The notes: generated by a model not told the origin, from the letters alone. A stretch of DNA of 64,000 bases from Hondaea fermentalgiana (GCA_014084085.1 NPFB01000070.1:1-64000), one strand, 5' to 3'; shown: positions 48,045 to 59,077, counted from the stretch's first letter. Numbers and translations: made by a program.

Positions 48045-48475
48045 GACATCTCATCTGTGGCTCGGTCCGGGCCTAGCGGTCTCCTGTGTTCTCTATTTGC
48101 CGAGAGGGGGGGGGGGGGGGGGGGGGGCAAGGTGAACGTACAACGGAAGACAGTAGTCGCTAGAACGGGCTAAGAGCTTTTGGCGATGACGCAAGGCAGC
48201 TTGAGGGCAAAGACAGTTAGCATTTAGTTTGAGATTACAACTGCCTAGGTGCAACAGGACCTCAGTCGGGATAGCATTTGACCAACCCCGTCCATCTGAA
48301 GCGCAAATGACTCTCATATGAAGAAAGCATAGACTTGCCCACGTTCTTTGCTCCTCCCATCACACTTGGCACGCATCAGCAGAATCCTCTACCGAAAGGA
48401 CTTGAAGGTTTTTTTTTCCTTTTACAAATGCGATTGCAACTCTCCTTTGACAACATTTGGACTATCTATACCACC
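48045..48475. other. Convergent 3' spacer with poly-G tract
   Basis: 431 bp between converging stops of the acyl-CoA synthetase and the phosphatase. It contains 22 consecutive G at 48106-48127, about 60 bp after the synthetase stop. Confidence 0.5.
48106..48127 (+). repeat. 22-bp poly-G homopolymer
   Basis: An uninterrupted G22 in the probable 3' UTR of the acyl-CoA synthetase. It could form G-quadruplexes; its exact length may be a sequencing artefact. Confidence 0.85.
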
Positions 48476-49519
48476 TTACTTTTTCTTACCCGGCTCTTGA
48501 TGTACCTTGTGCGCCTTGACCTCGACAATCTCGCCCTGTGGCAAGAGGAGTGCTGAAAGCGAGCCGCCATATACACAACCGGTGTCGAGTCCAGTGACGA
48601 GATCCGTGCGCTGCAGCTTGCGCAAGGCGTCGTGGCCAAAAATAATCTTTTGGGGACCTTTCCACAGCTCAATCCAGGGTTTGCCCTCGGTGGGATTGCT
48701 TGTAGCAGTTCCATCGTCTGTGATGTTGCGCATGTGAAGCATGTCATCGAGACTATTTTCGGTGCGGTCAAGACCTGGCTTGAGACCCGCATGGACCACG
48801 GTCGTGTCGTATTGCTCAATGTGCAGTGTCAATGGCAAAGCCTTGAGCCAATCGAGATCTTCCTTGGAAAGAACATCCTTGGCAAGCTTGGTGTGCTCGC
48901 GCTCGGGGTAAAGACCATCATTGATGCGGAGAATGACGTAGTGGTCGTGATTACCGCGCACGCCCAGCGCCTTAAGTTCTTGCGCGCGACGTACAACCTC
49001 GAGTGACTTGGGTCCCTTGGCGCAGAGATCTCCGACGAAAATGAGCTTGTCTTCATCTTTTTTGAAGTCCACCTTTTCCAACAGCGCGTCGAGCTCGTCA
49101 GCGCATCCGTGTACGTCGCCCACGATGACGAGACGTCGGCCTTCGGTTTCCTGCAAGGGAAGCGTATGGTGCGCAGCCTCGAGAGAAGCATAGCCAGGCA
49201 CAAGGTCCTCAAGTGACGCAGCTGTTATTTTCCCCTTCGCTTCTCCAGGTGATGCCTGCGTAGTGAGGCCAACGCTCTGCCCCGGCGAGCTCGACGTCTC
49301 GGCGTCCTTGGTGCCGAGGCTCTGGATCAAGCCCATGGTGGTGCTTCTTGTGCTGCTGCCGGTGCTGTCGCTGGTCCTCGTCACTACTGCTCTTCTCCAA
49401 AGAGTGCTTTTGCTTGCGAATGATCGTTGTGCTCCGTAGCTTTTGCGCGCGACGCTCGCGTATCTGCGTGCGGCGCCTGCCGCCGCCAGTCGAGTCGTCG
49501 CGACGTGCATAGCGAACAT
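48476..49519 (-). CDS. ApaH-like metallophosphatase with mitochondrial presequence
   Basis: 347 residues from the ATG at 49519. The first about 50 residues contain many Arg, Ala and Ser and no acidic residue, a classical mitochondrial targeting peptide. The PPP/ApaH core follows: GDVHGC near 133, GDLCAKGP, GNHD, HAG, and the ApaH-type ending WKGP...FGHDA...GLDTGCVYGG. ApaH hydrolyses Ap4A, and eukaryotic ApaH-like phosphatases (ALPH) include the trypanosome mRNA decapping enzyme. Here dinucleoside polyphosphate or NAD/NpnN-cap removal in mitochondria is plausible, but the substrate is not shown. It lies downstream of the PP2A-A gene in the same orientation. Confidence 0.85.
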   Translation of the reverse strand: MFAMHVATTRLAAAGAARRYASVARKSYGAQRSFASKSTLWRRAVVTRTSDSTGSSTRSTTMGLIQSLGTKDAETSSSPGQSVGLTTQASPGEAKGKITAASLEDLVPGYASLEAAHHTLPLQETEGRRLVIVGDVHGCADELDALLEKVDFKKDEDKLIFVGDLCAKGPKSLEVVRRAQELKALGVRGNHDHYVILRINDGLYPEREHTKLAKDVLSKEDLDWLKALPLTLHIEQYDTTVVHAGLKPGLDRTENSLDDMLHMRNITDDGTATSNPTEGKPWIELWKGPQKIIFGHDALRKLQRTDLVTGLDTGCVYGGSLSALLLPQGEIVEVKAHKVHQEPGKKK

Positions 49520-49775
49520 GCTTTTTTGGCTTGGGCCTCGCTTGCTTGGGCAAACGCATAAGCAACAAATTGCAGGAAAGAAGAAGGAGCTCGTTTTGCC
49601 TCCGCGGGCGCGTTAATTAAAGGAAAGAGAATAGTGGATGAGAGTGGACGGAGGCTTGACCGCTTGCAGCGCCTCGATGCTTTTGCAGGAGGAAATGATG
49701 TTGTTGATGAGTTATTGTGGGTCGATAACGAAGAAAACGAGCATGAATTTCTTTTTTCTCTCTATAAATGCAGTA

Positions 49776-51581
49776 TTAGTCGATCTCAAGGCACTCGACG
49801 GCGCGCGCGCTGTAGTAGCGGACATCAACGTCAGGGTCGTCGGTGAGGCGGTCGAGGACCTGCCTGGCGCGCTCGACGAGCTCAGGCTGCTCGAGCCCGC
49901 CGCAAGAGTGGATTTGCTGAATTGTCTTGGCGACGTTGAAGCGGACATTCGGGACAGGATCCTCTGCCATCTTGAAAACAATCGCAAGAAGCTTGTCTTC
50001 AAGCAAGCCCTGTTTGCCCGTGGAAGCAACGACCTCGACGGCGCGGAGGGCAGTGAGTCTGCATAGGTAGCTTGGGTTTGATTGAAGCTCGATGATTCGC
50101 GGAACAATGTTTTTGCGGGCCCACTCCTCGCCAAAGGTCTCTGTCAACTCTTTGAGGTTCTTGGCTGCGGCCTGGCGCACGGCGAAAATCTTATCCGAAA
50201 GCCAGCCCAGGCAAAGCTCCGAGAGGGAATCTTCAAAGAATTTAACGCCAAGCTGCTCTGCGAGGAGAGGAATGTGCTCAATGATGGCAAGACGAATGCG
50301 CCACGTGTTGTCCTCGGCCAGCTTTACAATGGCGGGCATGAGGGACTGCGAGAGCAGGTCGATGCCAATGACCTTGTTGAGAGCACTGAGCGTGGAGATA
50401 ATGTTGAGCCGCACCTCGGGGTTATCATCCTTGAGGAGCAAGAGATAAAGTGGCAGGAACGAGGTGATCGTGGCGGAGCGGCCGACCAAGGGGGCGATGC
50501 CCATGACGACGAGCGCCAGAGCGCCACGGACGTGATCGTTGGGATCCTTGACGAGCTTTTCGATGGGCGGAAGCAAAATTTCAATGATGAGCTGGTCAGG
50601 GAGGCACTTTGCCACGGCGGTGACCTGGCCAGCGGCGGCAGTCCGTACCTCTGCTTCGGCGTCGACGAGCAGCTTGACAAAGGCAGATGCCAACTCTTTC
50701 TCGGTGAGCTCTTCGCCCATGGCTGTGGCGACCTCGGGAAAATGGTCGGCAACAGAATAGCGCACGCGCCAGGACTTGTCGGTGGCAAGGGACAAAACAA
50801 CGGGCAGAATCTCGTCCTCCTTGGCGTCCTTGTCCAGAAGCGAGGCAAATGCGACGGCATTGGAGACAGCGAGCAGACGCACAGAGTCCTGGTCCTCGCT
50901 GGCGAGTTGGGCAAAGAGGGGCATGAGCTCAGACTTGAGGTAGTCCTCCTCGACCTGCTCCGCGAAGCTGCCGAGGTTGCTGGCGGCCGCGCGACGCACC
51001 ATGGGCGTGTCATCGCGGCAGAGTTGGCCGTACATGCCTCTGAACTCTGCCTTGGTGGCGGTGGAGACACGCGGGTACGCCACCGCAAAGAGATAGCATG
51101 AGGACAGGCGCGAGGTGAACCAATCGCGCTGTGCGAGCCTGCGGAGCATGGTGACAAAGTGTGCGGCGAGGTTGCCCTGGTCCATGCTATCTGCGAGTCC
51201 CTTGAGCGACTTGATTGCGGCCTCGCGCACCGTGGGTTCCTCTACGGTCGCCAGGGCCTCAAGTGGGGGCAAGAGCACATGCAGGTGGGAAGGGCCACCC
51301 ACATAGGAGCCAAAATCTCCGAGCTGCTGGGCGAGAACCAAGAGGACCTCGTCCTCATCGTCGATGCTTTCGTTGAGAAAGGGCAGGAGCTCGTTCCGGG
51401 TGCGTTCGGGCCCGAGGGCCTCGGCGATGACAGCCAGCTTGTTCATGGAGTTGAGCCGCAGCTGCATATCCTCATGCTTGAGCTCGTCGATCAGCGTCGC
51501 TACTGTGTACAGCCCGCCCTCATCGTCCGCGGGGCCTCCATCGCCCTCCACGTGCATCGGGCTCGTCGCCGCAGAGGCCAT
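49776..51581 (-). CDS. Protein phosphatase 2A scaffold subunit A (PR65, HEAT repeats)
   Basis: 601 residues from the ATG at 51581. Length and sequence fit PR65: after a short acidic leader, the start [19 protein letters not shown]...[14 protein letters not shown] is the canonical first HEAT repeat region. The rest is a continuous series of about 15 HEAT repeats with the usual DDxxVR and PxVRxxxA signatures. It is the scaffold that joins the catalytic C subunit and variable B subunits of PP2A in cytosol and nucleus. No introns are present. The gene is divergent from the TPR gene at 52561. Confidence 0.95.
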   Translation of the reverse strand: MASAATSPMHVEGDGGPADDEGGLYTVATLIDELKHEDMQLRLNSMNKLAVIAEALGPERTRNELLPFLNESIDDEDEVLLVLAQQLGDFGSYVGGPSHLHVLLPPLEALATVEEPTVREAAIKSLKGLADSMDQGNLAAHFVTMLRRLAQRDWFTSRLSSCYLFAVAYPRVSTATKAEFRGMYGQLCRDDTPMVRRAAASNLGSFAEQVEEDYLKSELMPLFAQLASEDQDSVRLLAVSNAVAFASLLDKDAKEDEILPVVLSLATDKSWRVRYSVADHFPEVATAMGEELTEKELASAFVKLLVDAEAEVRTAAAGQVTAVAKCLPDQLIIEILLPPIEKLVKDPNDHVRGALALVVMGIAPLVGRSATITSFLPLYLLLLKDDNPEVRLNIISTLSALNKVIGIDLLSQSLMPAIVKLAEDNTWRIRLAIIEHIPLLAEQLGVKFFEDSLSELCLGWLSDKIFAVRQAAAKNLKELTETFGEEWARKNIVPRIIELQSNPSYLCRLTALRAVEVVASTGKQGLLEDKLLAIVFKMAEDPVPNVRFNVAKTIQQIHSCGGLEQPELVERARQVLDRLTDDPDVDVRYYSARAVECLEID

Positions 51582-52560
51582 AGGTCGTCCTCCTTCTCCT
51601 CCTCCTCCGCGCGCTGGCGCGAGCGCTCGCTTCCCGGCGCCGTTTCTCGCCTGCGAGGTCTTCGAGGCGACCCACCCGATCGATCAATCAGATCTCCTCG
51701 AGCGCCGGAAGCTCGCCCGAGCGCCGAGACCTCGCGCCGCCGCCGCTCCTCCCGGCGTCTCCTCCTCTCCGCGTCTCCGCTCTGCGCCGCGCTGCCCTGC
51801 GCCGTGCTGCCGCCGCACACGCGAGCGCGTCTCGCGTTGCCTGCTTGCTCGCTTACTTGCTTCTCCGCGCACGTTGGCGAGCCCGGCCCGGTTAGGTTTG
51901 CAACCGCGCCGGTTAGGGTCGGCGCCGGGGTGTGCACCGGGCGGCGGCGCGTGCACAAGAAGAGGTAGAGTCGGCGTAAGTAAGTAACAGTAAGTCACAC
52001 AAGAGAGAATCCATCCATCCACGCGCACGCAGAAAGGGCGCGCGCCTGCCAGGGGGGCGGAGGACTGGATCCCGGCGCCGCACTTCCCTCGCTCGCCCGT
52101 GCTCGCGTCCATCTCGCTCGCTCGCCCGCCCGCCCGCCCGCGTGCGCGAGGTACGGCGGCGCTGCGCGGAGCAGATCGACAATTGCCGGGACAGCAGAGC
52201 CGCCAGCGGAGAGCTGCAGCGCGCGCGTGCTGGCCGGCGGGAAGGAAAGCGAAGCGACGGAGAGACACGCGCCGAGCGGTAAGTCCCAGCGGCAGAGCTG
52301 GAAAGGAGACGAGAGGAGAGGAAAGGCGAGGCCTGTTCGGCCGGAGAACGCCGCGCCCTGCTGGGCGAGCGAGGGAGAGAGCGAGAGAGAGACCAGGGAC
52401 GAGCGGCGCGACGACCTCGCTCTCCTTTTCTCTCCTCGTGCTTGTGGACGAAGAAGCGGACGAGGTTGAGGTCGTGTACAGGCTGTCGGTCCAAGCCAAA
52501 AAAGAAGCAAGGCAACTGATCGACTGACCAAGTCCTTGCTGCAGCAGAGAAAAGAAGACG
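51582..52560. promoter_or_regulatory. 0.98-kb divergent intergenic region
   Basis: Shared upstream region of PP2A-A (minus) and the TPR gene (plus). It is GC-rich with GCCC and GAGA runs. Two CGGTTAGG words (near 51888 and 51912) do not form a telomeric array. No gene is supported. Confidence 0.4.
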
Positions 52561-54054
52561 ATGGCCAACCTCGCGGACCTGGCGAACGCGGCGGCAGAAC
52601 TGTCCGCAGCTGGCAAGTACGCCGAAGCCGTCGAAAAGTATGATGAAATCATCGCGATCAACGATGGTATCGGCGAGATTTTCTTGAACCGGGGCGTCTC
52701 CATGTACAAAGACGGCGACTTCTCGGGCGCCGCGAAGTCTTTCAAGCGCGCCGCAGAGCTCAAGCCAGAGCTCACCATGGCCTTTCCAAACCTCGGAAAC
52801 GCTTACCGGGAACTAGGCCGCCACAAGAAAGCCGCCGAGGCGTACAGACGCGCGGTTGATGACGATCCCGACAATTTGCGAATGTGGCACAACCTTGCCA
52901 CGGAGCTTACTGCAGCCGAGGAGTACGAAGCGGCCATCGATGCTGCCGAAGAGGGCATCTCGCATGCTAGCGAGACCTATCCGCCCCTTCACAATGCGCG
53001 CATCGTTGCGCTTTTTAAGATTGACCGTGTCATGGACTCACTCGAAGACATCGAGGCCATTCTCGAGGTATCGCCCATGGGTGAACTCTCGGACAACCAG
53101 CGCGAAGTTTACTCGATGGTCCTCAGCCGAAAGGGCTACGAACTCATGGAGGCAGGTAATGCGGAGGAGGCTATCAGCTACCTCGAGCGCGCCTGCGAGG
53201 GCGACAGCTCGGACGCCAACCTGTACACGTACGGTGTTTGCCTCATTCAGCTTGGCAAGGACGACGAGGGCACCGCAGCTCTCGAGGAGTCCCTCGCGGT
53301 GAACGATTCGAACTGGCGTGCTCACGTTGCACTCGGCACGGTCGCGTTGCGCAAGCGCGAGTTTGAGGCTGCTGTCGAACACTTCGAGACGGCCATGAGC
53401 CTTGATGAACGCCCGCGCAAGGACTCTACCATCAACTTCAATTACGCGGTGGCGCTGTTGAACCTCGGTCGCGAAGAAGAAGCCAAAGAACCTCTCGAGC
53501 TTGTTATTGCAGAGGAACCGGACAATCACGTTGCGCGCGGTTTGCTTGGCACCATCCTAATTAACGAGAAGGACTTTGGCAGCGCCGTCGATGTGCTCGA
53601 GCAGGCGGTTGGCTTGGAGGGCGCCAAGGAAGATTCCTCGATCCACTACAATCTGGGCTATGCCCGTCTCATGCTGGACAAACCGGACGAGGCCCTCGAG
53701 AGTTTCGAGGAGGCCCTCGAAATTAACCCCGAAAGCCAGCAGGCGCAGGCCGCAGTCGAATCACTGCGCGGCGTTGTGGGTTCGGGATCATCTGGAGGCA
53801 ACGATGGCGAAGTGTCTCTTGAGGAGCTTCTCGAAGCCTCGCACTCGCGCTCGGCGGCCCCGATTTTGTCCGAAGCAGAAATGCGCGACGAGGCTGCCAA
53901 GGCAAGGAACCCTATCGACCGCATCAAGGTCGCCCTCTCTCCGGAAAGGCCCGAATTTCTTCGTCGCAGATCGATGGAGGGCATTCGCGCTGGATATGTC
54001 TTGGCCCTTGCCGAGGTGTATGATGAGATGACGCAGGAGAATTTGCGGAACTAG
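52561..54054 (+). CDS. Tetratricopeptide-repeat protein
   Basis: 497 residues from the ATG at 52561. About nine to ten TPR motifs run from residue 5 to 400 (clear examples: AGKYAEAVEKYDEIIAIN, GDFSGAAKSFKRAAELKPE, KPDEALESFEEALEINPE). A Gly/Ser linker and an about 80-residue helical C-terminus without an assigned domain follow. TPR arrays scaffold protein complexes. No targeting signal, kinase or enzymatic domain is seen. The partner cannot be guessed from sequence, so only the fold is claimed. Confidence 0.85.
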   Translation: MANLADLANAAAELSAAGKYAEAVEKYDEIIAINDGIGEIFLNRGVSMYKDGDFSGAAKSFKRAAELKPELTMAFPNLGNAYRELGRHKKAAEAYRRAVDDDPDNLRMWHNLATELTAAEEYEAAIDAAEEGISHASETYPPLHNARIVALFKIDRVMDSLEDIEAILEVSPMGELSDNQREVYSMVLSRKGYELMEAGNAEEAISYLERACEGDSSDANLYTYGVCLIQLGKDDEGTAALEESLAVNDSNWRAHVALGTVALRKREFEAAVEHFETAMSLDERPRKDSTINFNYAVALLNLGREEEAKEPLELVIAEEPDNHVARGLLGTILINEKDFGSAVDVLEQAVGLEGAKEDSSIHYNLGYARLMLDKPDEALESFEEALEINPESQQAQAAVESLRGVVGSGSSGGNDGEVSLEELLEASHSRSAAPILSEAEMRDEAAKARNPIDRIKVALSPERPEFLRRRSMEGIRAGYVLALAEVYDEMTQENLRN

Positions 54055-54449
54055 GGTGGGTGGCCGTTTTGTTCCACATAATTGAACCTCCCCGGCATAC
54101 TGTGTCTGGCCGGTGCGCAGATCAAGCTCAACATATCACGTGCATGTTTGTGTCATTCTCTCGTTTCCCTTGTTTCAGCATCCGAGTCCATCGAGAGTCC
54201 GTCATGGTTGGTTGGACCAGGCAAAATTCGAACACGCTTATCATTCTACTTTTTTTCTTTTTCTCTTTTTCTCTTTTTCCCCTCTTTTTCTTTTCTTCTC
54301 TTCTTGGTTTTAGCCGGGCAAGATGACGGAAGGCCAGATGACGCAAGGCCTGAGCATACAGTCAATCGAGACATATATCTTTTTACAACCATTTTATAAA
54401 CATAGGCCTACCTGCGAGCAAGCACGGTCTTCTGCTTCTGAGCTTGCAT
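54055..54449. other. Convergent 3' spacer with polypyrimidine tract
   Basis: 395 bp between converging stops. A tract of almost pure C/T covers about 54243-54306 on the plus strand. Nothing else was recognised. Confidence 0.5.
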
Positions 54450-56798
54450 TCACAACGCTCGAAAAGCCACATCGAGAAGCAAAAACCCAATGTCTTTACC
54501 CAGCTGGCCCAAATCATCCTGGTGAACATGCGCCCCTTCAACGTCCGTAGTGTGAAAAAGCTGAGATAACAAATACATGTTCACCACAGTTTTCACAAGT
54601 AAAACAACGGGGTAAGACTCAAAGTACTCGGGCTTGATATATTGCTCGACAATGAGGACAACCAAAAGCGCGCCAATCTCCATACCAAGTGCAATCAGTG
54701 CTGCCGAAGCGCCAAAGCTCGGCTGAAAGCCCGCAAAAAAGAGCAAAAAACCGCGCGTGAGAATGCCCGCAACTTCTCGTGGAAGCACCTCTGCATACCA
54801 ACGATGACGCAACTCGCAAAGCCGTCGATCCCGAAGGCTCTGCCAACGTGGATCACCGTGCCACCGCACAAGACACGTGACGTGGCAGAGCTCGCTTTGG
54901 TCATGCGTCTCCATTGCGTATCCAAGAGGCTCGAGACGGTCCGCATGTGATAGGCGGCCCGAGATGGCCAAACCATCGTGCAAACCGCTCGGCACCATGA
55001 GATCACCGCACTCGACCGGCCCCATGCACTTGACAGGAATTTGGCCAAGAAAACCGCACAAAGCACCTCGTTGGCGTCTTGTGAGGTCGCTTGGGACGCC
55101 AGCCGCAATCGAAGGAGACGAGCTCACCACCAAAATGGGTCCTTTGCCATCCGTTCTCTTTGTTACACATTGCTCGGGGGAACGAAGCTGGACCACGTCG
55201 CCCGCTTCGATCAACTCGTTTGGATCACAGAGCTCGAACCACTCTGCATAATCGGCTTTTTGCGAGGAGGTCGTCAAACGTCCGTACACGCCTTTTGTGG
55301 CGTGCAGTTGATTTTGCGTGTGGACGGCCGCACACTTTGTCTCACCCACAAGAATTCCTCGTCCCAGCACGCGGAGAGCCCCATTTATGCAAAGGCACCC
55401 CTCGTGCATGGTAAAGAGCTTGGACGAGGGACTTTGTGTGTTGTCCCCTTCATCTTGAATTTTATCCTCCTCTTGTGATTTTGATGCAAGTGAGTCAAGT
55501 AGCGCCACGGGCATCTTGTTTACACTGGCTAGGGTGCGATCAGGAGTGAATCTGTGAGGTTCAGTTTCAACTTGTGCTTTCAGCAACTTTGGAAGTGGCG
55601 GCACCGTCTTTGCCGATGCAGAGCTTTCCCAGGTGTATACAAGTGATGGCGCATGCGCAACTACGGCTGAACGACATCGCGCGCCCTTCACCTCGATGGT
55701 AACGTTATCGCGTGTGACGAGAGAGAACCACCGACCCGAAAATCCATGTTTAGCACCCAAAACGCCTGACTTGCGAACGCCGCGATTCATTGCGCGTGCA
55801 ACGATGCCGGCACAGCCTCTGGCTCGTGGAGACCACCAGACCTTCCCGCTTGCGAAGCTTTGGTACTTGACACTGACCAGATCATCGTCTTCATATAGAT
55901 CGGCCGTGTCGTGAACTCGGTCTGGTGCAACGAGAAAGCACCCTGCATCCTTGGGTACTGGCGACGCCGCGCTGCGCACATCTAGGTCCGCTGGCGACTG
56001 TCCTCGAAGAGCCGCAACGATAATTTCAAACGCTTGTTCGAAGACGTCCTCGCTCGCTTCATGAGTCTGATTTCCATAGACGGCGAGGAAATGCTCGAGA
56101 TCAAAGCTTTCATCTGCTCCATCACCATTCTCCTCGCTTTCATCCTCCTTTCGCTTCTGTTCCAAGACTCGACCTTGGCTTTTGCCTGTCAACGACTCTG
56201 TTGCATGCATCAATGGCTCTGCTGAGGATCCAGGAGATGTCGACGTGGATTGTTCCAGTCTATCCTGTGACGTTAAAGTTGATTTGTCTTCGTGGACAAA
56301 CCTCGAGTGTGTTCCGCACTTGTTTCGTTCGAGTTGGGCCTCGTCCGCGGACCCCGGGAGCAGCTCCGCTGAGGGATCGTGGTCATATTCCTTGTCCCAG
56401 ATCTCGGGCAATATGGAGGCGTCTTTGCACTCTTCGGTCAGCTCCCAATCTTCGACCTCGCCTGGGCAAGAAGCCAACGTGATTGTGTTCTTTGCATTTA
56501 GAGATGGTGAAGAGGACGACCTTGACGTGATCGTCCCTTCGCTGGACGAGTTCGCAGTGGTTGACGCTTCTGTCGAGGAGGCGGATGAGGCCGCCGAGGC
56601 GGACGAAGAGCACTCTTGCGTCACACGGTCGTCCTGCGCGTCTCCAGACTCGACGGAGGGGGCCGCAGACGCTGTTGCGGCACGAGCGTCCTCTTCCCTC
56701 GCCCGCATGCTCATTCTTGCCTCTGGTCGCGCAGCTCGAGCTGGCGCAGGCTGTGCAGCAGGTTGCGCAGGTCGCGCGGGCTGTCGCTCGCCAGCCAT
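54450..56798 (-). CDS. Large protein with possible Peptidase-G2-like region and C-terminal membrane segments
   Basis: 782 residues from the ATG at 56798. The first about 270 residues are low-complexity, Ser/Glu/Asp/Ala-rich and probably disordered. Residues about 280-620 are compact and globular; within them ADYAEWFEL...EAGDVVQL and GDLMVPSGLHDGLAI (about 512-610) recall a segment I associate with phage and bacterial Peptidase-G2-type autoproteolytic or tail-associated domains. Two or three hydrophobic segments (about 680-750) and a short tail end the protein. The resemblance is by eye and weak, and no catalytic residues are claimed. A membrane-anchored protein with a cytosolic or luminal beta-rich domain is the safe reading. 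Confidence 0.65.
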   Translation of the reverse strand: MAGERQPARPAQPAAQPAPARAARPEARMSMRAREEDARAATASAAPSVESGDAQDDRVTQECSSSASAASSASSTEASTTANSSSEGTITSRSSSSPSLNAKNTITLASCPGEVEDWELTEECKDASILPEIWDKEYDHDPSAELLPGSADEAQLERNKCGTHSRFVHEDKSTLTSQDRLEQSTSTSPGSSAEPLMHATESLTGKSQGRVLEQKRKEDESEENGDGADESFDLEHFLAVYGNQTHEASEDVFEQAFEIIVAALRGQSPADLDVRSAASPVPKDAGCFLVAPDRVHDTADLYEDDDLVSVKYQSFASGKVWWSPRARGCAGIVARAMNRGVRKSGVLGAKHGFSGRWFSLVTRDNVTIEVKGARCRSAVVAHAPSLVYTWESSASAKTVPPLPKLLKAQVETEPHRFTPDRTLASVNKMPVALLDSLASKSQEEDKIQDEGDNTQSPSSKLFTMHEGCLCINGALRVLGRGILVGETKCAAVHTQNQLHATKGVYGRLTTSSQKADYAEWFELCDPNELIEAGDVVQLRSPEQCVTKRTDGKGPILVVSSSPSIAAGVPSDLTRRQRGALCGFLGQIPVKCMGPVECGDLMVPSGLHDGLAISGRLSHADRLEPLGYAMETHDQSELCHVTCLVRWHGDPRWQSLRDRRLCELRHRWYAEVLPREVAGILTRGFLLFFAGFQPSFGASAALIALGMEIGALLVVLIVEQYIKPEYFESYPVVLLVKTVVNMYLLSQLFHTTDVEGAHVHQDDLGQLGKDIGFLLLDVAFRAL

Positions 56799-57440
56799 CC
56801 CACGCAGCGTTCGATCCCGCGAGGGAGGAACGCGCTGCCTGCCCAGCAGCCTCGAGCAACAAGTTCTGCTACTTCATATTCAAGTTGCTAGCCTGAGACG
56901 AGACGTGGAACCAAAACCCAACACGGGCTGTTTTCCTCACACCGTGGAGGACTGACTCCACGGGAATCGTTGACTCACTCAGCAAGTACACGAACTCATC
57001 AAAGCCCAGACGAGAAGAGAGTGTGCTTGAAGGGCCAATGAATACGGCGCTTGACTCTTCAAAGATCGTGGGGAACAAAGCTTGACGCAGAACGAGGCAT
57101 TCATCTTTGCATGAATCTGTTGCAGCACCATTCGTGGCACTTGGTCCTCCAAACAAACGAAGAGTCATGTATTTCGCCGAAAAACAAGTCTTGCTGACGA
57201 TGAGTTGACAATGAAAATGAACATCTTTAATTAAAATAACAAAGGAATGGCCGCCGCCAGAGGGGTTTCCGCCCAAGTCATGGTGTCTAGGCTTTTTCCC
57301 TTCCGGTAACGGGCCTTAATCGTCTTCTGCAGCGCAAGTATAGGACTTTGATCATCATTGCTAGGGCATAGCTCCGAACAAGTCATTCGTTATGTGCTGC
57401 TGCGTGTGCAAAGTTGATAGTTGGACATCTTTCAACGATT

Positions 57441-57655
57441 GATGCAAAGAGAGCGGTTAAAGGTGAGCGCAAGATGATCAAGAGCTGACTATTGGATGCC
57501 CAGCTCGAAGCCTGACGAGTCGTCCAGCAAGTGCTGTTGCGTGAGTCAAGGTACAAAGCTAGGCAACATTTACGATGCAAAGAGAGCGGTTGAAGGTGAG
57601 CGTGCAATGTACAAGTGCCGACTATTGGCTGCCCAGCTCGAAGCTGGACAAGACT
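57441..57655. repeat. Imperfect direct repeat, about 80 bp, 133-bp period
   Basis: GATGCAAAGAGAGCGGTT begins at 57441 and again at 57574. Each is followed by AAGGTGAGCG and, about 35 bp on, by GACTATTGG-TGCCCAGCTCGAAGC. A shorter third trace (GAGAGCGGTTGAGTGTC) lies near 57848. Confidence 0.8.
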
Positions 57656-58977
57656 TTGCGTGCAGGGAGAGGAACCAACTCGTTTGCATCCACTCTTGAT
57701 GCAGCAGGTGGTAGTGAAATGTTGCTTCCGATCTTGGAGCTGATTTTGAGCATTCTTTTCACAAAAGACGATGATGCGCCGAACGATCGATTGTCCGGGG
57801 GCTGTCGATTGTGCAAGATTCAAAATTGGACAAAAGCATTGCTGCTGAGAGCGGTTGAGTGTCCTTGCGTGATCGCTCGGCCAATCGATAGCTTGATCGC
57901 TCGCTAGCTAGCTACTGCTGCGGATAAGCTGCTCTCCTTGTCGGTACAACGATAGCGGTTTCTCCGTGATCGCACTCATAAGTTCCTGTGGTAGTTGTAA
58001 AAGAGGGTGGGGCGATGAAATGCTTCCGATCATGGCGCTACGTTACCTTTTCAGCCTCCTTCAAGGTTAAACAATGACACCTCGGTTGATCTGTCGCTGC
58101 TGTCGCTGCTGTCGCCGCAACGAATAAAAGAGGATGTCGCGACTCCCGGCCACAATGTCCGGACCCGGACCATTGTCCCTTGCAAGCGCATCTTCCTTCT
58201 CTGGAGGTAACGGCCGCGAATCTGGGGCCGCGGGCCGGCCACGCGTTCGTCGGGGCCTTGGGCAAATGGCGTTTACCTCGTTTCTCATCGAGTCGTTGTT
58301 GTCCGCATCCAGTGACACATGCCTGAAGAACTTCCTCTCTGCTTCGGAGATAGTCCAACGATGTTTGTTGTCCCGGCGTGGTGTGGCGAAGCGGTGAGGA
58401 CGACTTCGCGTGGCCCGCCATGTTTGCATGCAAAACATCTTCGCAATTTCTTCTACCCCCTTTCTTCACTTTTGCGATGATAGTCTACGAGCATGAAAAG
58501 CGCGCGAGACTGTGCAGCATCTTTGTAACGACACGCGCAGAGGCCTGTGTAGCATCCTGAAAACGGCACGCAAGCTGCCAGCTCCAGTGTCAAAAAAGCC
58601 TTTGCCGCCGCAGGTTGTTGTTGCTGCTCTTTGCGGTCTGTAAAAAGACCCGCGTCGCGTCATATGTCGCTACTCGCTGGCTGTCGCTGGTTGTCGGCGG
58701 GACATATGAAACGGCTCAGAGAGTGAGAGACCTTTCGAGCGCCTTGGCCTCGCACGTCCCTTCTCTGCTCTTTTCCTCCGCACATTCCGGCACCACCATG
58801 ATCGTGCCGAGACTTTGCGGCTCATGCAGCGGCGACGGCGGATGAATCTCCCGCGGTCTGCATAGCCTTTCGCGGCCGTGCCGCCGCCGCCGAAGCTTCG
58901 TGAGGAGACGCCTTTATCCAGGCTGAGGCCGCGGTGGCAAGAGCAGCCAGGTCCTCTGCATTCACAGTCAATCCAAG

Positions 58978-59003
58978 TCTGGCTGGCTGGCTGGCTGGCA
59001 GGC
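58978..59003. repeat. CTGG microsatellite
   Basis: Five to six CTGG units, interrupted near the end. Confidence 0.8.
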
Positions 59004-59077
59004 TGGTCACAGGTGGGCTGCGCCCAGCTTCGCGGGGTCGTCGTGGTCGATTGGGCCACCCTCGCTCGCCAGCCTGC

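Noticed and set aside
51885..51920. Possible telomere-like repeats (TTAGGG words)
   Set aside because: Only two spaced words, not a tandem array, and in the middle of a divergent promoter.
57383..57823. 146-codon minus-strand frame over the direct repeat
   Set aside because: It has no domain, and the repeat blocks shift frame between copies (133-bp period), so it is not a repeated protein.
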